Assembly: GCA_014730185.1 (NCBI GenBank)
Contig: WJIP01000305.1
Location: 1 to 64,000, forward strand
Direction: 5' to 3'
DNA length: 64,000 nt
From: Caldithrix sp.
GTDB taxonomy: Bacteria; Calditrichota; Calditrichia; Calditrichales; Calditrichaceae
Position numbers and translations under genes: made by a program. Under the pieces are notes generated by a model. That model searched no databases, was not told the DNA's origin, and saw only the letters and a program-made list of their open reading frames with translations. Each line of letters opens with the position of its first letter. The stretch's first letter is position 1. Below, piece after piece: positions 7,501-15,849 of the stretch.

Positions 7501-8970
7501 ATGGAAGCTGTAAAAAATTTTATCCAAACAGTGAGCGGTACGGTATGGGGCTGGCCGGAGTTGATGCCATTGATGGTGGTAATATTACTGGGTACAGGTA
7601 TTTTTATTACGTTAAGATTAAGATTTATTCAGCTTTTTCGTCTAAAACACTCCTGGAATGTGATTCGTGGAAAATATGATAACCCTGAGGATGAGGGTGA
7701 CATAAACCATTTTCAGGCCTTAAGTGCTGCACTGTCGGCTACGGTTGGAATCGGTAATATAGCGGGGGTGGCCACAGCCATTTATTATGGCGGGCCGGGA
7801 GCCTTATTCTGGATGTGGTTAACGGCTATTTTTGGTATGGCCTTAAAATACGCGGAAGCTACACTGGCATTACACTACAGGCAAATACATACTGACGGTT
7901 CTGCCAGCGGAGGACCAATGTATTACATCGAAAAAGGCCTGGGAAAAAGCTGGAAACCTTTAGGAATGGCTTTTGCTACTCTTGCAGTCATTTCTTCTTT
8001 CGGTACCGGTAATTCCATTCAGGCTTTTACCGTTTCCGATCAGGTACTTAGTGAGTTTAACGGACTATTGAGTCCTGAACACTGGTTTGTGCAACAAATC
8101 AATTTCATGGGGATTCCGGTAGAACCAGTACGTATTTTCACCGGCCTGATTACCACGGTTCTTGTAGCCTTGGTAATTCTGGGTGGCATTAAACGAATAG
8201 GCCGGGTTGCCGCAAAGTTAGCTCCCGGAATGGCTATCATTTATGTTTTGGGTGCGTTATCCATTCTGGTTATGCATTGGCAGGAAGTAATTCCTACCTT
8301 TGGAAAAATCATCTCACAGGCTTTTTCGCCCAGAGCCGAATTGGTCGGATTTGCCGGCGGGGGATTTTTATTATTTCTGAATACAATGGTATGGGGTGTT
8401 AAACGGGGACTGTTCTCCAATGAAGCAGGACAGGGAAGTGCACCTATTGCACATGCAGCTGCTAAAACCAAAGAACCGGCTCGTGAAGGTGTTGTAGCAA
8501 TGATGGGACCTTTGGTGGACACACTTATTATCTGTACGTTAACAGGTCTGGCTATTGTATTGACCAACTCTCATGAAGTTATTGTAGAAGGTGATCGTTT
8601 GAATGGATCCCCGTTAACGGCCCTGGCATTTAAAACCGGTTTGATGCCCTTATTCCCTTGGGGCGATAAAATTATTACCATCGCTGTATTCCTGTTTGCT
8701 ATTTCCACGGCAATCAGTTGGTCGTATTACGGTGATCGCAGTGCGGAATATCTGATTGGCAACCGAGCCATTCGACCCTATAAAATTATTTATGTTATCG
8801 TGCATTTTATCGGAGCTATCGTTTCGCTGGAAATTGTATGGGGTTTTGGAGATATCGCATTGGGATTAATGGCCGTTCCCAATTTGATAGCTTTAATTTT
8901 GTTATCTCCTAAAGTTATTGAAATAACGAAAGATTATTTTTCGAGAAAACACGAGTATTACAAGCAGTGA
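7501..8970 (+). CDS. Alanine/glycine:cation symporter (AGCS family)
   Basis: Inner-membrane, sodium-coupled amino-acid carrier of 489 residues with about ten hydrophobic segments, normal for the AGCS/AlsT family. Diagnostic stretches include QALSAALSATVGIGNIAGVATAI, GGPGALFWMWLTAIFGMALKYAE, SGGPMYYIEKGLG, and GVKRGLFSNEAGQGSAPIAHAAA. The expected substrates are D/L-alanine or glycine. AAAGG lies before the ATG. No further amino-acid genes are adjacent. Confidence 0.93.
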   Translation: MEAVKNFIQTVSGTVWGWPELMPLMVVILLGTGIFITLRLRFIQLFRLKHSWNVIRGKYDNPEDEGDINHFQALSAALSATVGIGNIAGVATAIYYGGPGALFWMWLTAIFGMALKYAEATLALHYRQIHTDGSASGGPMYYIEKGLGKSWKPLGMAFATLAVISSFGTGNSIQAFTVSDQVLSEFNGLLSPEHWFVQQINFMGIPVEPVRIFTGLITTVLVALVILGGIKRIGRVAAKLAPGMAIIYVLGALSILVMHWQEVIPTFGKIISQAFSPRAELVGFAGGGFLLFLNTMVWGVKRGLFSNEAGQGSAPIAHAAAKTKEPAREGVVAMMGPLVDTLIICTLTGLAIVLTNSHEVIVEGDRLNGSPLTALAFKTGLMPLFPWGDKIITIAVFLFAISTAISWSYYGDRSAEYLIGNRAIRPYKIIYVIVHFIGAIVSLEIVWGFGDIALGLMAVPNLIALILLSPKVIEITKDYFSRKHEYYKQ

Positions 8971-8987
8971 TGAATGCCAAAGAAAAT

Positions 8988-9016
8988 TTGACAGAAAAAT
9001 ATTGAGCCTTTATATT
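8988..9016 (+). promoter_or_regulatory. Consensus sigma-70 promoter of tRNA-Lys
   Basis: TTGACA (8988-8993), 17-base spacer and TATATT (9011-9016), followed about 20 bases later by the tRNA. The -35 box matches the consensus exactly, as expected for a stable RNA gene. Confidence 0.8.
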
Positions 9017-9036
9017 AAAGGTTTGCATTAATAAGG

Positions 9037-9109
9037 GAGCCAGTAGCTCAGTTGGTAGAGCAGCGGCCTTTTAAGCCGTCGGTCGAGCGTTCGAGTCGCT
9101 CCTGGCTCA
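9037..9109 (+). tRNA. tRNA-Lys (anticodon TTT)
   Basis: The 73 bases fold into a full cloverleaf: acceptor GAGCCAG/CTGGCTC, D stem GCTC/GAGC, anticodon stem GCGGC/GCCGT with loop CTTTTAA, and T stem GAGCG/CGCTC with loop TTCGAGT. The anticodon TTT is at 9070-9072. The discriminator is A9109; the CCA end is not encoded. It is a single gene with its own promoter and terminator. There is no integrase or tRNA-end duplication nearby, so it shows no sign of use as an attachment site. Confidence 0.97.
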
Positions 9110-9116
9110 CACATTT

Positions 9117-9154
9117 AAAGCCTGTTATGTCAACACATAGCGGGCTTTTTTTTT
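9117..9154 (+). terminator. Rho-independent terminator of tRNA-Lys
   Basis: About 14 base pairs (AAAGCCTGTTATGT with ACATAGCGGGCTTT, including G-U pairs) around a four-base loop, followed by a run of nine T. Confidence 0.85.
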
Positions 9155-9193
9155 GTAATAAGACTTATGCATAAATTCGCGAACGGTTACAAT

Positions 9194-9826
9194 TTAATGG
9201 TATCCTGGAATATTTAAACCCAAAATAATATCGCGCTCAGCAATCAATAAATGATCCTCTTGGTTTAACGACACCATTCCCGATCCACCACGATTATCCA
9301 GGGCAGGCAGGGAAAACTCCCGATCTTGATTATCCTGTTTGAAGCGAAAGGCTTCAATGTAGTAATACCGGCCGTCTGGTTCCAGAATGGTTGCATGGAT
9401 GTGTGGAAACTGGTTTCCGTAAGCACCCGGTTCCTGAGTAAAAAATGTGTATTGGCCAGTATGGTCGGTTTTAATCCATCCTCTCAATTTACCATGTCGG
9501 TTTGCCCATCCATGGGCATTCTCGGGAGGTGCGTATTGGCCTTCCTGGTTAGTATGATAAACATATAATACTACATTATCAGCCGGTGTTTTTCCATCCG
9601 ATTGAAAAATAGTTCCGGTAATTTTGAGTTTACGGTTCGCGGTTGAAAATTCAGGTAAGGTATCGATCGCATTCAAAACGTTAAAATTCTCAAACTCAAA
9701 AATAGCCTCACATCCCTCACAGGGACCGCCTATCAGTTCAGCATTTTTGATTTGCGGCGGATTACTTTGTCCCCGGCATGCGACAACCGAAATCAACAAT
9801 ACACAGGCCATGAATATAGATTTCAT
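9194..9826 (-). CDS. Intradiol ring-cleavage dioxygenase-like lipoprotein
   Basis: 210 residues with a lipoprotein signal ending at C17 (SVVAC). The body matches the C-terminal domain of intradiol dioxygenases (catechol or protocatechuate 3,4-dioxygenases). All four non-haem Fe(III) ligands are visible: Y98 (EGQY), Y136 (EPGAY), H142 and H144 (PHIH). Secreted, single-domain members of this family occur in many bacteria without known aromatic pathways; the substrate here is unknown and no other aromatic genes are close. GGAGG precedes the start. Monocistronic, facing the tRNA gene. Confidence 0.85.
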   Translation of the reverse strand: MKSIFMACVLLISVVACRGQSNPPQIKNAELIGGPCEGCEAIFEFENFNVLNAIDTLPEFSTANRKLKITGTIFQSDGKTPADNVVLYVYHTNQEGQYAPPENAHGWANRHGKLRGWIKTDHTGQYTFFTQEPGAYGNQFPHIHATILEPDGRYYYIEAFRFKQDNQDREFSLPALDNRGGSGMVSLNQEDHLLIAERDIILGLNIPGYH

Positions 9827-10106
9827 AATTAACCTCCGGTGATAATACGGTAGTTATAAAATCATATAACAATTTCAAGTAGCTTTAAATTTCAAGCTGA
9901 ATTTTCATAGTTTGGTCAGAGGCTTGAATTAAACGGCAATGGTTTCATTGATCAGAACATCTGATTTCATTGAAAAGTATGTTTTAATTCTATAATTTAA
10001 TAACGATGGATTTGGGTGAATATTCATCTTTTAAATTTCAATGATTTTGTCTGAGGCCTAATGGATCTAGGAATAGAATTTGAAAAATTGTCAGTAAGGA
10101 GATTTT

Positions 10107-11306
10107 ATGAGTAAAATCAATCTGAAAAAAGCGCATTTTGCCACCTTATGTGTTCACGGTGCCGGAGATGTGGATCAAGCAACCGGTGCTTTAAGTATCC
10201 CTATTTACCAGAGTTCCACATTTGCTTTTAAAAGCGCCAAGCATGGTGCCAACATCTTTTCAGGTGAAGAGGAAGGATATGTTTACACACGCATAGGTAA
10301 TCCGACTCAGGAAGCTTTTGAACGAGAAATGGCTTTCTTGGAAGGTGGTGAAGCGGCATTGGCCTTTGGCTCAGGAATGGCAGCCATTTCCAGTGTTATT
10401 TTATCTTACTGTCAGGCCGGTGATAATTTTGTTTCAAATAACACGTTGTACGGAGGTACGCATAGTTTATTTGTGGATACATTACCCCGTTTTAATATTC
10501 ATGCCCGTGAAATAGACAGTACAAACCTTGAAAACATTATTTCAGCAATCGATGATAAAACCCGTTTAATCTACATTGAAACTCCGGCTAATCCAACGTT
10601 AACCATAACCGATTTGAAAGAAGTCGGTGAAATCGCTAAAAAGCATAATATACCGCTGGTTGTGGATAATACTTTTCCCACACCATATTTTCAGCGACCC
10701 CTTGAACTGGGTGCCGATGTCGTTGTGCACTCGGCAACCAAATATATAGGGGGCCACGGTGATACGGTTGCCGGTATTGTGGTTGGAAAAAAAGAATATA
10801 TTGATGATTTACGCGGAAATTTTTTAAGGGATTTGGGTGGAATCATCAGCCCCTTAAATGCATGGCTACTGGTCAGAGGATTGAAAACGCTCGCCATTCG
10901 CATGGAGAGGCATCAGAATAACGCTGTGAAAATCGCCAAATATTTGCAGTTTCATCCTAAGGTAAAGCAGGTCTGGTATCCCGGATTAACCACCCATCCC
11001 CAGCACGACATCGCAAATAAACAAATGTCCGGATATGGCGGCATGATAGCGTTTGAAATAAAAGGAGGGAAAAAAGCTGGTGAAAAATTAATGAATTCGA
11101 TTCAATTGTTCACCCTGGCTGTTAGTCTGGGCGATGTGGATTCACTAATTGAACACCCTGCATCCATGACCCATTCTACTTATTCTCCTGAAGAACTTGC
11201 CGAAGTAGGTATTTCGGAAACTCTCGTAAGGTTGTCCGTTGGTATTGAAGATCCGCACGATCTAATTGATGATTTATCGCTGGCCCTGAGAAAAATTAAT
11301 GTCTGA
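10107..11306 (+). CDS. Methionine gamma-lyase / Cys-Met metabolism PLP enzyme
   Basis: 399-residue fold-type I PLP enzyme of the transsulfuration family. The PLP lysine is K212 in HSATKYIGGHGD; other marks are YTRIGNPT, SGMAAISS and VVDNTFPTPY. The closest match by eye is methionine gamma-lyase, with FSGEEEGYVYTRIGNPT, GGMIAFE(I/L)KGG and AVSLGD-x-(D/E)-SLIEHPASMTHS all typical. The Cys that marks methionine gamma-lyases in LYGCT is Gly here (G117), so cystathionine gamma-lyase or O-acetylhomoserine sulfhydrylase activity cannot be excluded. AAGGAG precedes the ATG. Monocistronic, closed by the terminator at 11346. Confidence 0.85.
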   Translation: MSKINLKKAHFATLCVHGAGDVDQATGALSIPIYQSSTFAFKSAKHGANIFSGEEEGYVYTRIGNPTQEAFEREMAFLEGGEAALAFGSGMAAISSVILSYCQAGDNFVSNNTLYGGTHSLFVDTLPRFNIHAREIDSTNLENIISAIDDKTRLIYIETPANPTLTITDLKEVGEIAKKHNIPLVVDNTFPTPYFQRPLELGADVVVHSATKYIGGHGDTVAGIVVGKKEYIDDLRGNFLRDLGGIISPLNAWLLVRGLKTLAIRMERHQNNAVKIAKYLQFHPKVKQVWYPGLTTHPQHDIANKQMSGYGGMIAFEIKGGKKAGEKLMNSIQLFTLAVSLGDVDSLIEHPASMTHSTYSPEELAEVGISETLVRLSVGIEDPHDLIDDLSLALRKINV

Positions 11307-11345
11307 GGCTTGATGAGGGTCAATTTTATTCAAAACAATAAGGAG

Positions 11346-11372
11346 GTCGGGTCACAGACCCGGCTTTTTATT
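11346..11372 (+). terminator. Rho-independent terminator of the PLP lyase gene
   Basis: GTCGGGTC-ACA-GACCCGGC forms an 8-bp stem (one G-U pair) followed by TTTTTATT, 40 bases after the stop codon. Confidence 0.85.
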
Positions 11373-11461
11373 AATGAAGTTAGCTTTAAGCCTTTAACAA
11401 TTGCGGTCGATATTGAGAATTTGACTACACATACATTTGTTATTTTTTCAGGGAGGTTACC

Positions 11462-12388
11462 ATGCGTACCCTCGTAACAGGCGGCGCCGGTTTCATAGGT
11501 TCTCATCTTAGCGAAAGGTTACTCGCAGAGGGAAATGATGTAATCTGTTTAGATAATTTTTTTACCGGTAGTAAGGAAAATATCAAACATTTGATGGACA
11601 ACCTGAATTTCGAATTGGTTCGTCATGATATCATCGAACCAATATTATTGGAAGTGGACCGTATTTATCATTTTGCCTGTCCCGCTTCACCAATCCACTA
11701 TCAATATAATCCGGTGAAAACCATCAAAACAAGCGTTATGGGAACCATAAATATGCTTGGACTTGCCAAACGGGTAAAGTCTCGCATTATGCAGGCCAGT
11801 ACCTCCGAAATTTATGGTGATCCCAAAGTACATCCTCAAAAAGAAGATTACTGGGGAAATGTTAATCCCATTGGTATAAGAAGTTGTTACGACGAGGGTA
11901 AAAGAGTTGCCGAAACATTAATGATGGACTACCATCGACAAAATAATGTAGATATCAAAATTGTTCGAATTTTTAATACCTATGGTCCTCGCATGGCCTT
12001 CAATGACGGACGTGTGGTAAGTAATTTTATTCTGCAGGCGCTCAAAGGCGAAAATATAACAGTTTATGGCCGCGGTAATCAAACCCGTTCCTTCCAGTAC
12101 GTTAGTGACCTAGTGGATGGCGTTATTAGAATGATGGACGTGGATGATTTCATCGGGCCGGTTAACCTGGGCAATCCCTATGAATTTACGATTTATGAAT
12201 TGGCCAGCAAAATAATCGAACTAACCGGCTCTTCATCGAAAATAATACATAAATCTCTGCCGGAAGATGATCCGACGCAGCGAAAACCGTTTATCGGCCT
12301 GGCTCGTGAGAAGCTGGAGTGGGAACCTGTTGTTAAGCTGGAGGACGGGCTTAGGCAAACCATCGAGTATTTTGATAAACGGTTGTAG
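11462..12388 (+). CDS. UDP-glucuronate decarboxylase-like NAD-dependent epimerase/dehydratase
   Basis: 308-residue extended short-chain dehydrogenase. GGAGFIG near residue 7 binds [33 protein letters not shown], the catalytic YDEGK and [10 protein letters not shown] are the signature of UDP-xylose synthase (UXS), which makes UDP-xylose from UDP-glucuronate for surface polysaccharides. The start has a strong GGGAGG site. No other glycosylation genes are adjacent; the IS256 element inserted 25 bases after its stop codon. Confidence 0.88.
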   Translation: MRTLVTGGAGFIGSHLSERLLAEGNDVICLDNFFTGSKENIKHLMDNLNFELVRHDIIEPILLEVDRIYHFACPASPIHYQYNPVKTIKTSVMGTINMLGLAKRVKSRIMQASTSEIYGDPKVHPQKEDYWGNVNPIGIRSCYDEGKRVAETLMMDYHRQNNVDIKIVRIFNTYGPRMAFNDGRVVSNFILQALKGENITVYGRGNQTRSFQYVSDLVDGVIRMMDVDDFIGPVNLGNPYEFTIYELASKIIELTGSSSKIIHKSLPEDDPTQRKPFIGLAREKLEWEPVVKLEDGLRQTIEYFDKRL

Positions 12389-12413
12389 GCAACCCTGTGT
12401 TATGATACCTACC

Positions 12414-12422
12414 TTGGGCATC
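12414..12422. repeat. Left target-site duplication of the IS256-family element
   Basis: TTGGGCATC; an identical copy lies at 13817-13825 directly beyond the right end of the element. Confidence 0.85.
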
Positions 12423-12453
12423 GGTGAAGTCATTAAAATTGTGTAAAAATTGA
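12423..12453 (+). repeat. Left terminal inverted repeat
   Basis: 31 bases beginning GGTGAAGTCATT and ending with AAAAATTGA. It pairs imperfectly with the right end at 13787-13816. Confidence 0.8.
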
Positions 12454-12455
12454 AA

Positions 12456-12514
12456 GGTGTCGCTCCATCAGATAAATTTAATTTGAACTTTAAATTAAAC
12501 TTAGGAGCAACACC
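12456..12514 (+). promoter_or_regulatory. Hairpin hiding the transposase ribosome binding site
   Basis: GGTGTCGCTCC (12456-12466) pairs with GGAGCAACACC (12504-12514), 10 of 11 positions. The 3' arm contains the GGAG ribosome binding site and ends directly before the ATG at 12515. Inside lies a second perfect stem, TTTAATTT/AAATTAAA. In an mRNA started upstream of the element the whole structure would form and should block transposase translation, a known way for IS elements to resist activation by read-through. Confidence 0.65.
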
Positions 12515-13786
12515 ATGATGGAGAGAAAATTAAGACCTTCAGACCTCTTACACAAACAAATTGAGGATTTAATATCCGGTGAAGGGGAACATTCATTAAA
12601 GGATTTACTAAAACTTGCTACCGGAAAAATTCTTCAGGAAGCCCTTGAAAGCGAAGTAACGGATTACTTAGGCCGCGACTGGTATGAGCGTAACACTGCA
12701 AGAGAGGGCAATAATGGTTATCGCAATGGCTATTATAACCGAAAAGTGCGGTCCGGTGAAGGATCATTCAATATCAACGTTCCAAGGCTTCGTGAAGATA
12801 CGGATTCGTTTGAAAGTCAAATACTAAAACGTTTAAAGGAGTTAGAAAACAATCTTCAGCACTTAGCCACCGAATTGTATGTAAGAGGTTTATCGACGCG
12901 TGATATCGAATCGATCTTTGTTGATGAAACAGGCAAAACCTATTTATCAAGAACCAGCGTCAGTCATTTAACCGAGCGGCTCAATGATGAATACGAGCAG
13001 TTCAGAAAACGGGATTTATCGATTTATGATGTGGTTTATTTATATGCCGACGGGGTTTATGAATCCGTCAGAGCTTATACCGCAAACCAGACGATCCTTT
13101 GTGGGTGGGGCGTTTGTAGCGATGGCCGCAAGGTTTTACTGCATCTGCAGGTTTCCTGCAGTGAAAATGAACAGAGTTGGAGTGATTTTTTTGAAGATAT
13201 GCTCTCACGCGGTTTACGACATCCCTTATTGGTTATTAGCGATGGACACAGAGGTTTGAAAAAAGCCATAACGCGGGTTTTCCCAAAAGCCAGAAGGCAA
13301 CGCTGTGTGGCCCATAAGCTAAGGAATTTAATGAACAAGGTTCCCTTACAGGATCAAAAAGAGGTTAAAGAACAGGCCCATATGGTTTATTATGCAGCGG
13401 ATAAATCCAGTGCTGAAGTATTAGCATCGCGGTTTATTGAAAAATATGTAAATAAATATCCTGCTATGGTCAATAGTTTTCAGGAGGATATGGATGCTTG
13501 TTTAACCCAGTTGGATTTTCCGGTGGGGCACCGAAAAGTAATACGTACAACCAATCTCATCGAAAGGGCATTCGTAGAGGAAAAGAGGCGCACGAAAATA
13601 ATACCAGCTCATTACAATGAGAAAGGAGCTATAAAACTGGTGTACGGTGTTTTGATCCGTGCTTCCAATAAATGGCAGAGAGTGGCGATGAGTGAGTTGG
13701 ATCTGACCATATTAAAGAACATAAGAAAAACGATATTGGGTAAAGAAAATGATGATAAGTACCTGTCTTATGATGTGGCGGCCTGA
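12515..13786 (+). CDS. IS256-family (mutator-type) transposase
   Basis: 423 residues, full length. DDE residues are intact: D179 in LYADGVY, D243 in ISDGHRG, and E355 in RAFVEEKRRTKII. The N-terminal half includes the GNNGYRNGYYNRKV and NVPRLRED segments and the LYVRGLSTRDIE motif typical of the family. The C-x2-H motif in QRCVAHKLRN is also present. It starts at ATG 12515 with GGAG seven bases upstream; a second ATG lies one codon later. Confidence 0.95.
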   Translation: MMERKLRPSDLLHKQIEDLISGEGEHSLKDLLKLATGKILQEALESEVTDYLGRDWYERNTAREGNNGYRNGYYNRKVRSGEGSFNINVPRLREDTDSFESQILKRLKELENNLQHLATELYVRGLSTRDIESIFVDETGKTYLSRTSVSHLTERLNDEYEQFRKRDLSIYDVVYLYADGVYESVRAYTANQTILCGWGVCSDGRKVLLHLQVSCSENEQSWSDFFEDMLSRGLRHPLLVISDGHRGLKKAITRVFPKARRQRCVAHKLRNLMNKVPLQDQKEVKEQAHMVYYAADKSSAEVLASRFIEKYVNKYPAMVNSFQEDMDACLTQLDFPVGHRKVIRTTNLIERAFVEEKRRTKIIPAHYNEKGAIKLVYGVLIRASNKWQRVAMSELDLTILKNIRKTILGKENDDKYLSYDVAA

Positions 13787-13816
13787 TCAATTTTACACAC
13801 AAATTATGACTTGACT
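13787..13816 (+). repeat. Right terminal inverted repeat, ending in an outward -35-like hexamer
   Basis: 30 bases; the reverse complement begins AGTCAAGTCAT. Its last six bases, TTGACT (13811-13816), face outwards like a -35 box. TAATAC follows at 13832-13837 after a short 15-base spacer, so a hybrid promoter reading into yebC is possible but not ideal. Confidence 0.7.
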
Positions 13817-13825
13817 TTGGGCATC
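13817..13825. repeat. Right target-site duplication
   Basis: TTGGGCATC, identical to 12414-12422. Confidence 0.85.
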
Positions 13826-13994
13826 TTAATGTAATACGTTTTTTCTCAATCAGTATTGCAAAATTTACAGATTTGATTAACATACTGCGGTTACTTCCTA
13901 ACGATTTGGATTAAGCGACCAGGCGGCCTAAATTGGTTTGAAATATGCAGTTAAATTTGTTAAATTCCACTTCTTTTATTATGGGAGGAAAAAA

Positions 13995-14747
13995 ATGTCC
14001 GGACATTCGAAGTGGCATTCTATAAAACATAAAAAAGCGAAAGTTGACGCCCAACGCGGACGGATTTTTACCAAAATTATTAAAGAGTTAACCGTTTCAG
14101 CTCGAATCGGAGGCGGTGATCCCGAAACGAACCCACGATTGCGTGTTGCCATATCCTCGGCTAAAGCAGCCAATATGCCACAAAAAAATATTGACAACGC
14201 CATTCTTAAAGGAACGGGAGAGCTGCCTGGCGTAGTCTATGAAGATGTTAGCTATGAAGGCTATGGACCGGGAGGCGTAGCTATGTTTATAGAAGCTGTC
14301 ACCGATAACAAAAACCGGACCGTCGCGGAAATTCGTCATCTGTTGAGCAAATATGGTGGTAATCTGGGCGAATCCGGAAGTGTAGCATGGATGTTCGATA
14401 AAAAAGGTTATATCCTCATCCCTAAGGAGCAATATGCAGAGGATGAATTACTTGAGATTGCTTTGGAATGTGGTGCGGAGGATATGACGCAAATTGATGA
14501 TTATTATGAAATTTATACGGCCTTTGAAGATTTTCACCAGGTACGTACAGCCCTGGATGAAAAAGATTTTAATATTGAAAAAGCCGAGCTAACCATGATA
14601 CCGCAAAATTATATCGGAGTAGAGGGTAAAGAAGCGGAGCAAATGCTAAAACTGATGGGCGTACTGGATGAACACGATGATGTCCAAAATGTATATGCCA
14701 ATTTCGAGATTGATGATGAAGAAATGGCAAAAATTATGGCGGAATAA
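13995..14747 (+). CDS. yebC: YebC/PmpR/TACO1-family protein
   Basis: 250 residues. The start [22 protein letters not shown] is diagnostic; I place it at ATG 13995, preceded by GGGAGG, rather than at an upstream in-frame ATG (13938). Family members were described as DNA-binding regulators, while more recent work points to a role in translation of difficult peptides on the ribosome. It stands ahead of ruvC with a one-base overlap (TAATG), an arrangement common in bacteria, and opens the long housekeeping run that reaches cysS. Confidence 0.96.
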   Translation: MSGHSKWHSIKHKKAKVDAQRGRIFTKIIKELTVSARIGGGDPETNPRLRVAISSAKAANMPQKNIDNAILKGTGELPGVVYEDVSYEGYGPGGVAMFIEAVTDNKNRTVAEIRHLLSKYGGNLGESGSVAWMFDKKGYILIPKEQYAEDELLEIALECGAEDMTQIDDYYEIYTAFEDFHQVRTALDEKDFNIEKAELTMIPQNYIGVEGKEAEQMLKLMGVLDEHDDVQNVYANFEIDDEEMAKIMAE

Positions 14748-15235
14748 TGCATTCTATTCTGGGGATAGATCCTGGGTTAAATATCACAGGATATGGTCTG
14801 ATCAACATCAGTGATTCGGACAATCCGCAACTGAGTGGGCATGGTTATATTCGGACCAATTCACGGCAATCCCTTGCTGATCGGCTTAAAAAAATTTATT
14901 CAGAGCTATTTACACTGATTCAGTACAATAAACCGGATATCGTAGCCATTGAAAATATTTTCTATGCCGAAAATGTAAAAACCGCTATCGTTATGGGGCA
15001 CGCCCGGGGAGCGGCTATTGTGGCTGCTGTAAACAATGAAATCGATGTGAAGGAATATTCACCCCGGGAAATCAAAATGTCTGTGGTGGGTAATGGGGCG
15101 GCCGGAAAAATGCAGGTACGTTATATGGTTGCCAATTTACTGGGTATTCGGGAAGAAATTGAACCGGACGATGCTTCCGATGCGCTGGCCGTGGCCCTTT
15201 GTCACTGGCACAGAAGTAACAAGGTTTTGGTATAA
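14747..15235 (+). CDS. ruvC: Holliday junction resolvase RuvC
   Basis: 162-residue endonuclease that cuts Holliday junctions together with RuvAB. The acidic active site is complete: D8 in ILGIDPGLN, Glu in VAIENIFYAEN, and the paired Asp in EPDDASDALAVALCH. Starts at ATG 14747, overlapping the yebC stop. Confidence 0.96.
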   Translation: MHSILGIDPGLNITGYGLINISDSDNPQLSGHGYIRTNSRQSLADRLKKIYSELFTLIQYNKPDIVAIENIFYAENVKTAIVMGHARGAAIVAAVNNEIDVKEYSPREIKMSVVGNGAAGKMQVRYMVANLLGIREEIEPDDASDALAVALCHWHRSNKVLV

Positions 15236-15239
15236 AACG

Positions 15240-15842
15240 ATGTTTGAATATATAAAAGGGCTATTAGTTAATAAAACACCGACTAAAGCAATAATTGATG
15301 TACACGGTGTTGGGTATGCTCTGCACACCAGCGTTTACACATCCGAACAATTACCAGCAAACGGAACAAATGTTATATTGAAAACCTACTTGCATGTACG
15401 TGAAGATCAACTACAAATTTTTGGATTTATAGACGAGGATGAACGCGAAATTTTTCTGGCCCTTTTATCCATTTCGGGTATCGGACCCAGACTGGCCCAA
15501 ACCATTTTATCCGGTATGACACCGCAAAAAATTTTGACAGCCATTCAGCACAATGACGAAAAAGCATTAAGCAGTATTTCGGGTGTAGGCAAAAAAACCG
15601 CTCAAAGATTGATAGTCGAACTGAAAGATAAATCCGAAAAAATTGCTCAATGGCCAATTGAAGCTGCTGAAAAACAACTTTCTCAGGGCATTGACGATAG
15701 CCGTAACGCCGAAGCGCTTTTGGCTTTGTTGTCTCTGGGATATTCTAAAATGAGAGCGGAGAAAGCTATAGAAAGAGTAATGAGCCACAATCAGGAGCTG
15801 ACCACTGAAGAAATCATAAAAAAAGCTCTACAGGCGGTTTAA
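15240..15842 (+). CDS. ruvA: Holliday junction branch migration protein RuvA
   Basis: 200 residues. MFEYIKGLLVNKTPTKAIIDVHGVGY begins the OB-fold; two helix-hairpin-helix motifs follow (ISGIGPRLAQTIL and ISGVGKKTAQRLI), then the C-terminal RuvB-binding domain with EALLALLSLGYS. The true start is ATG 15240; a longer in-frame opening from 15093 only overlaps ruvC. It tetramerises on four-way junctions and loads RuvB. Confidence 0.96.
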   Translation: MFEYIKGLLVNKTPTKAIIDVHGVGYALHTSVYTSEQLPANGTNVILKTYLHVREDQLQIFGFIDEDEREIFLALLSISGIGPRLAQTILSGMTPQKILTAIQHNDEKALSSISGVGKKTAQRLIVELKDKSEKIAQWPIEAAEKQLSQGIDDSRNAEALLALLSLGYSKMRAEKAIERVMSHNQELTTEEIIKKALQAV

Positions 15843-15849
15843 TTAGCAT

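Larger units (their letters stand above)
12423..13816 (+). mobile_element. Complete IS256-family insertion sequence (1394 bp)
   Basis: The element has imperfect terminal inverted repeats of about 30 bases (12423-12453 and 13787-13816; shared core AAGTCAT and TGTGTAAAA(A)TTGA). One 423-codon transposase gene fills it. It is bounded by identical 9-bp direct repeats (TTGGGCATC), the 8-9 bp duplication size known for IS256. Intact ends, an intact transposase and an undecayed duplication indicate a recent insertion. It landed between the UXS-like gene and yebC without breaking either. Confidence 0.93.

Noticed and set aside
9037-9109. tRNA-Lys as an integration site for a mobile element
   Set aside because: There is no integrase gene and no repeated tRNA 3' end in the flanks.
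9827-10106. SAM or other riboswitch ahead of the methionine gamma-lyase-type gene
   Set aside because: No conserved riboswitch core or terminator/antiterminator pair could be recognised in the 280 bases.
13938-13994. Extended N-terminus for YebC
   Set aside because: The conserved MSGHSKWHS start at 13995 has a GGGAGG site; the 19 extra codons resemble non-coding sequence.
14097-14432. 111-codon minus-strand frame inside yebC
   Set aside because: It is a shadow of a conserved gene with no ribosome binding site or family.
15093-15239. Extended N-terminus for RuvA
   Set aside because: It is entirely within ruvC in another frame; RuvA proteins begin with the MFEYIKG-type start at 15240.
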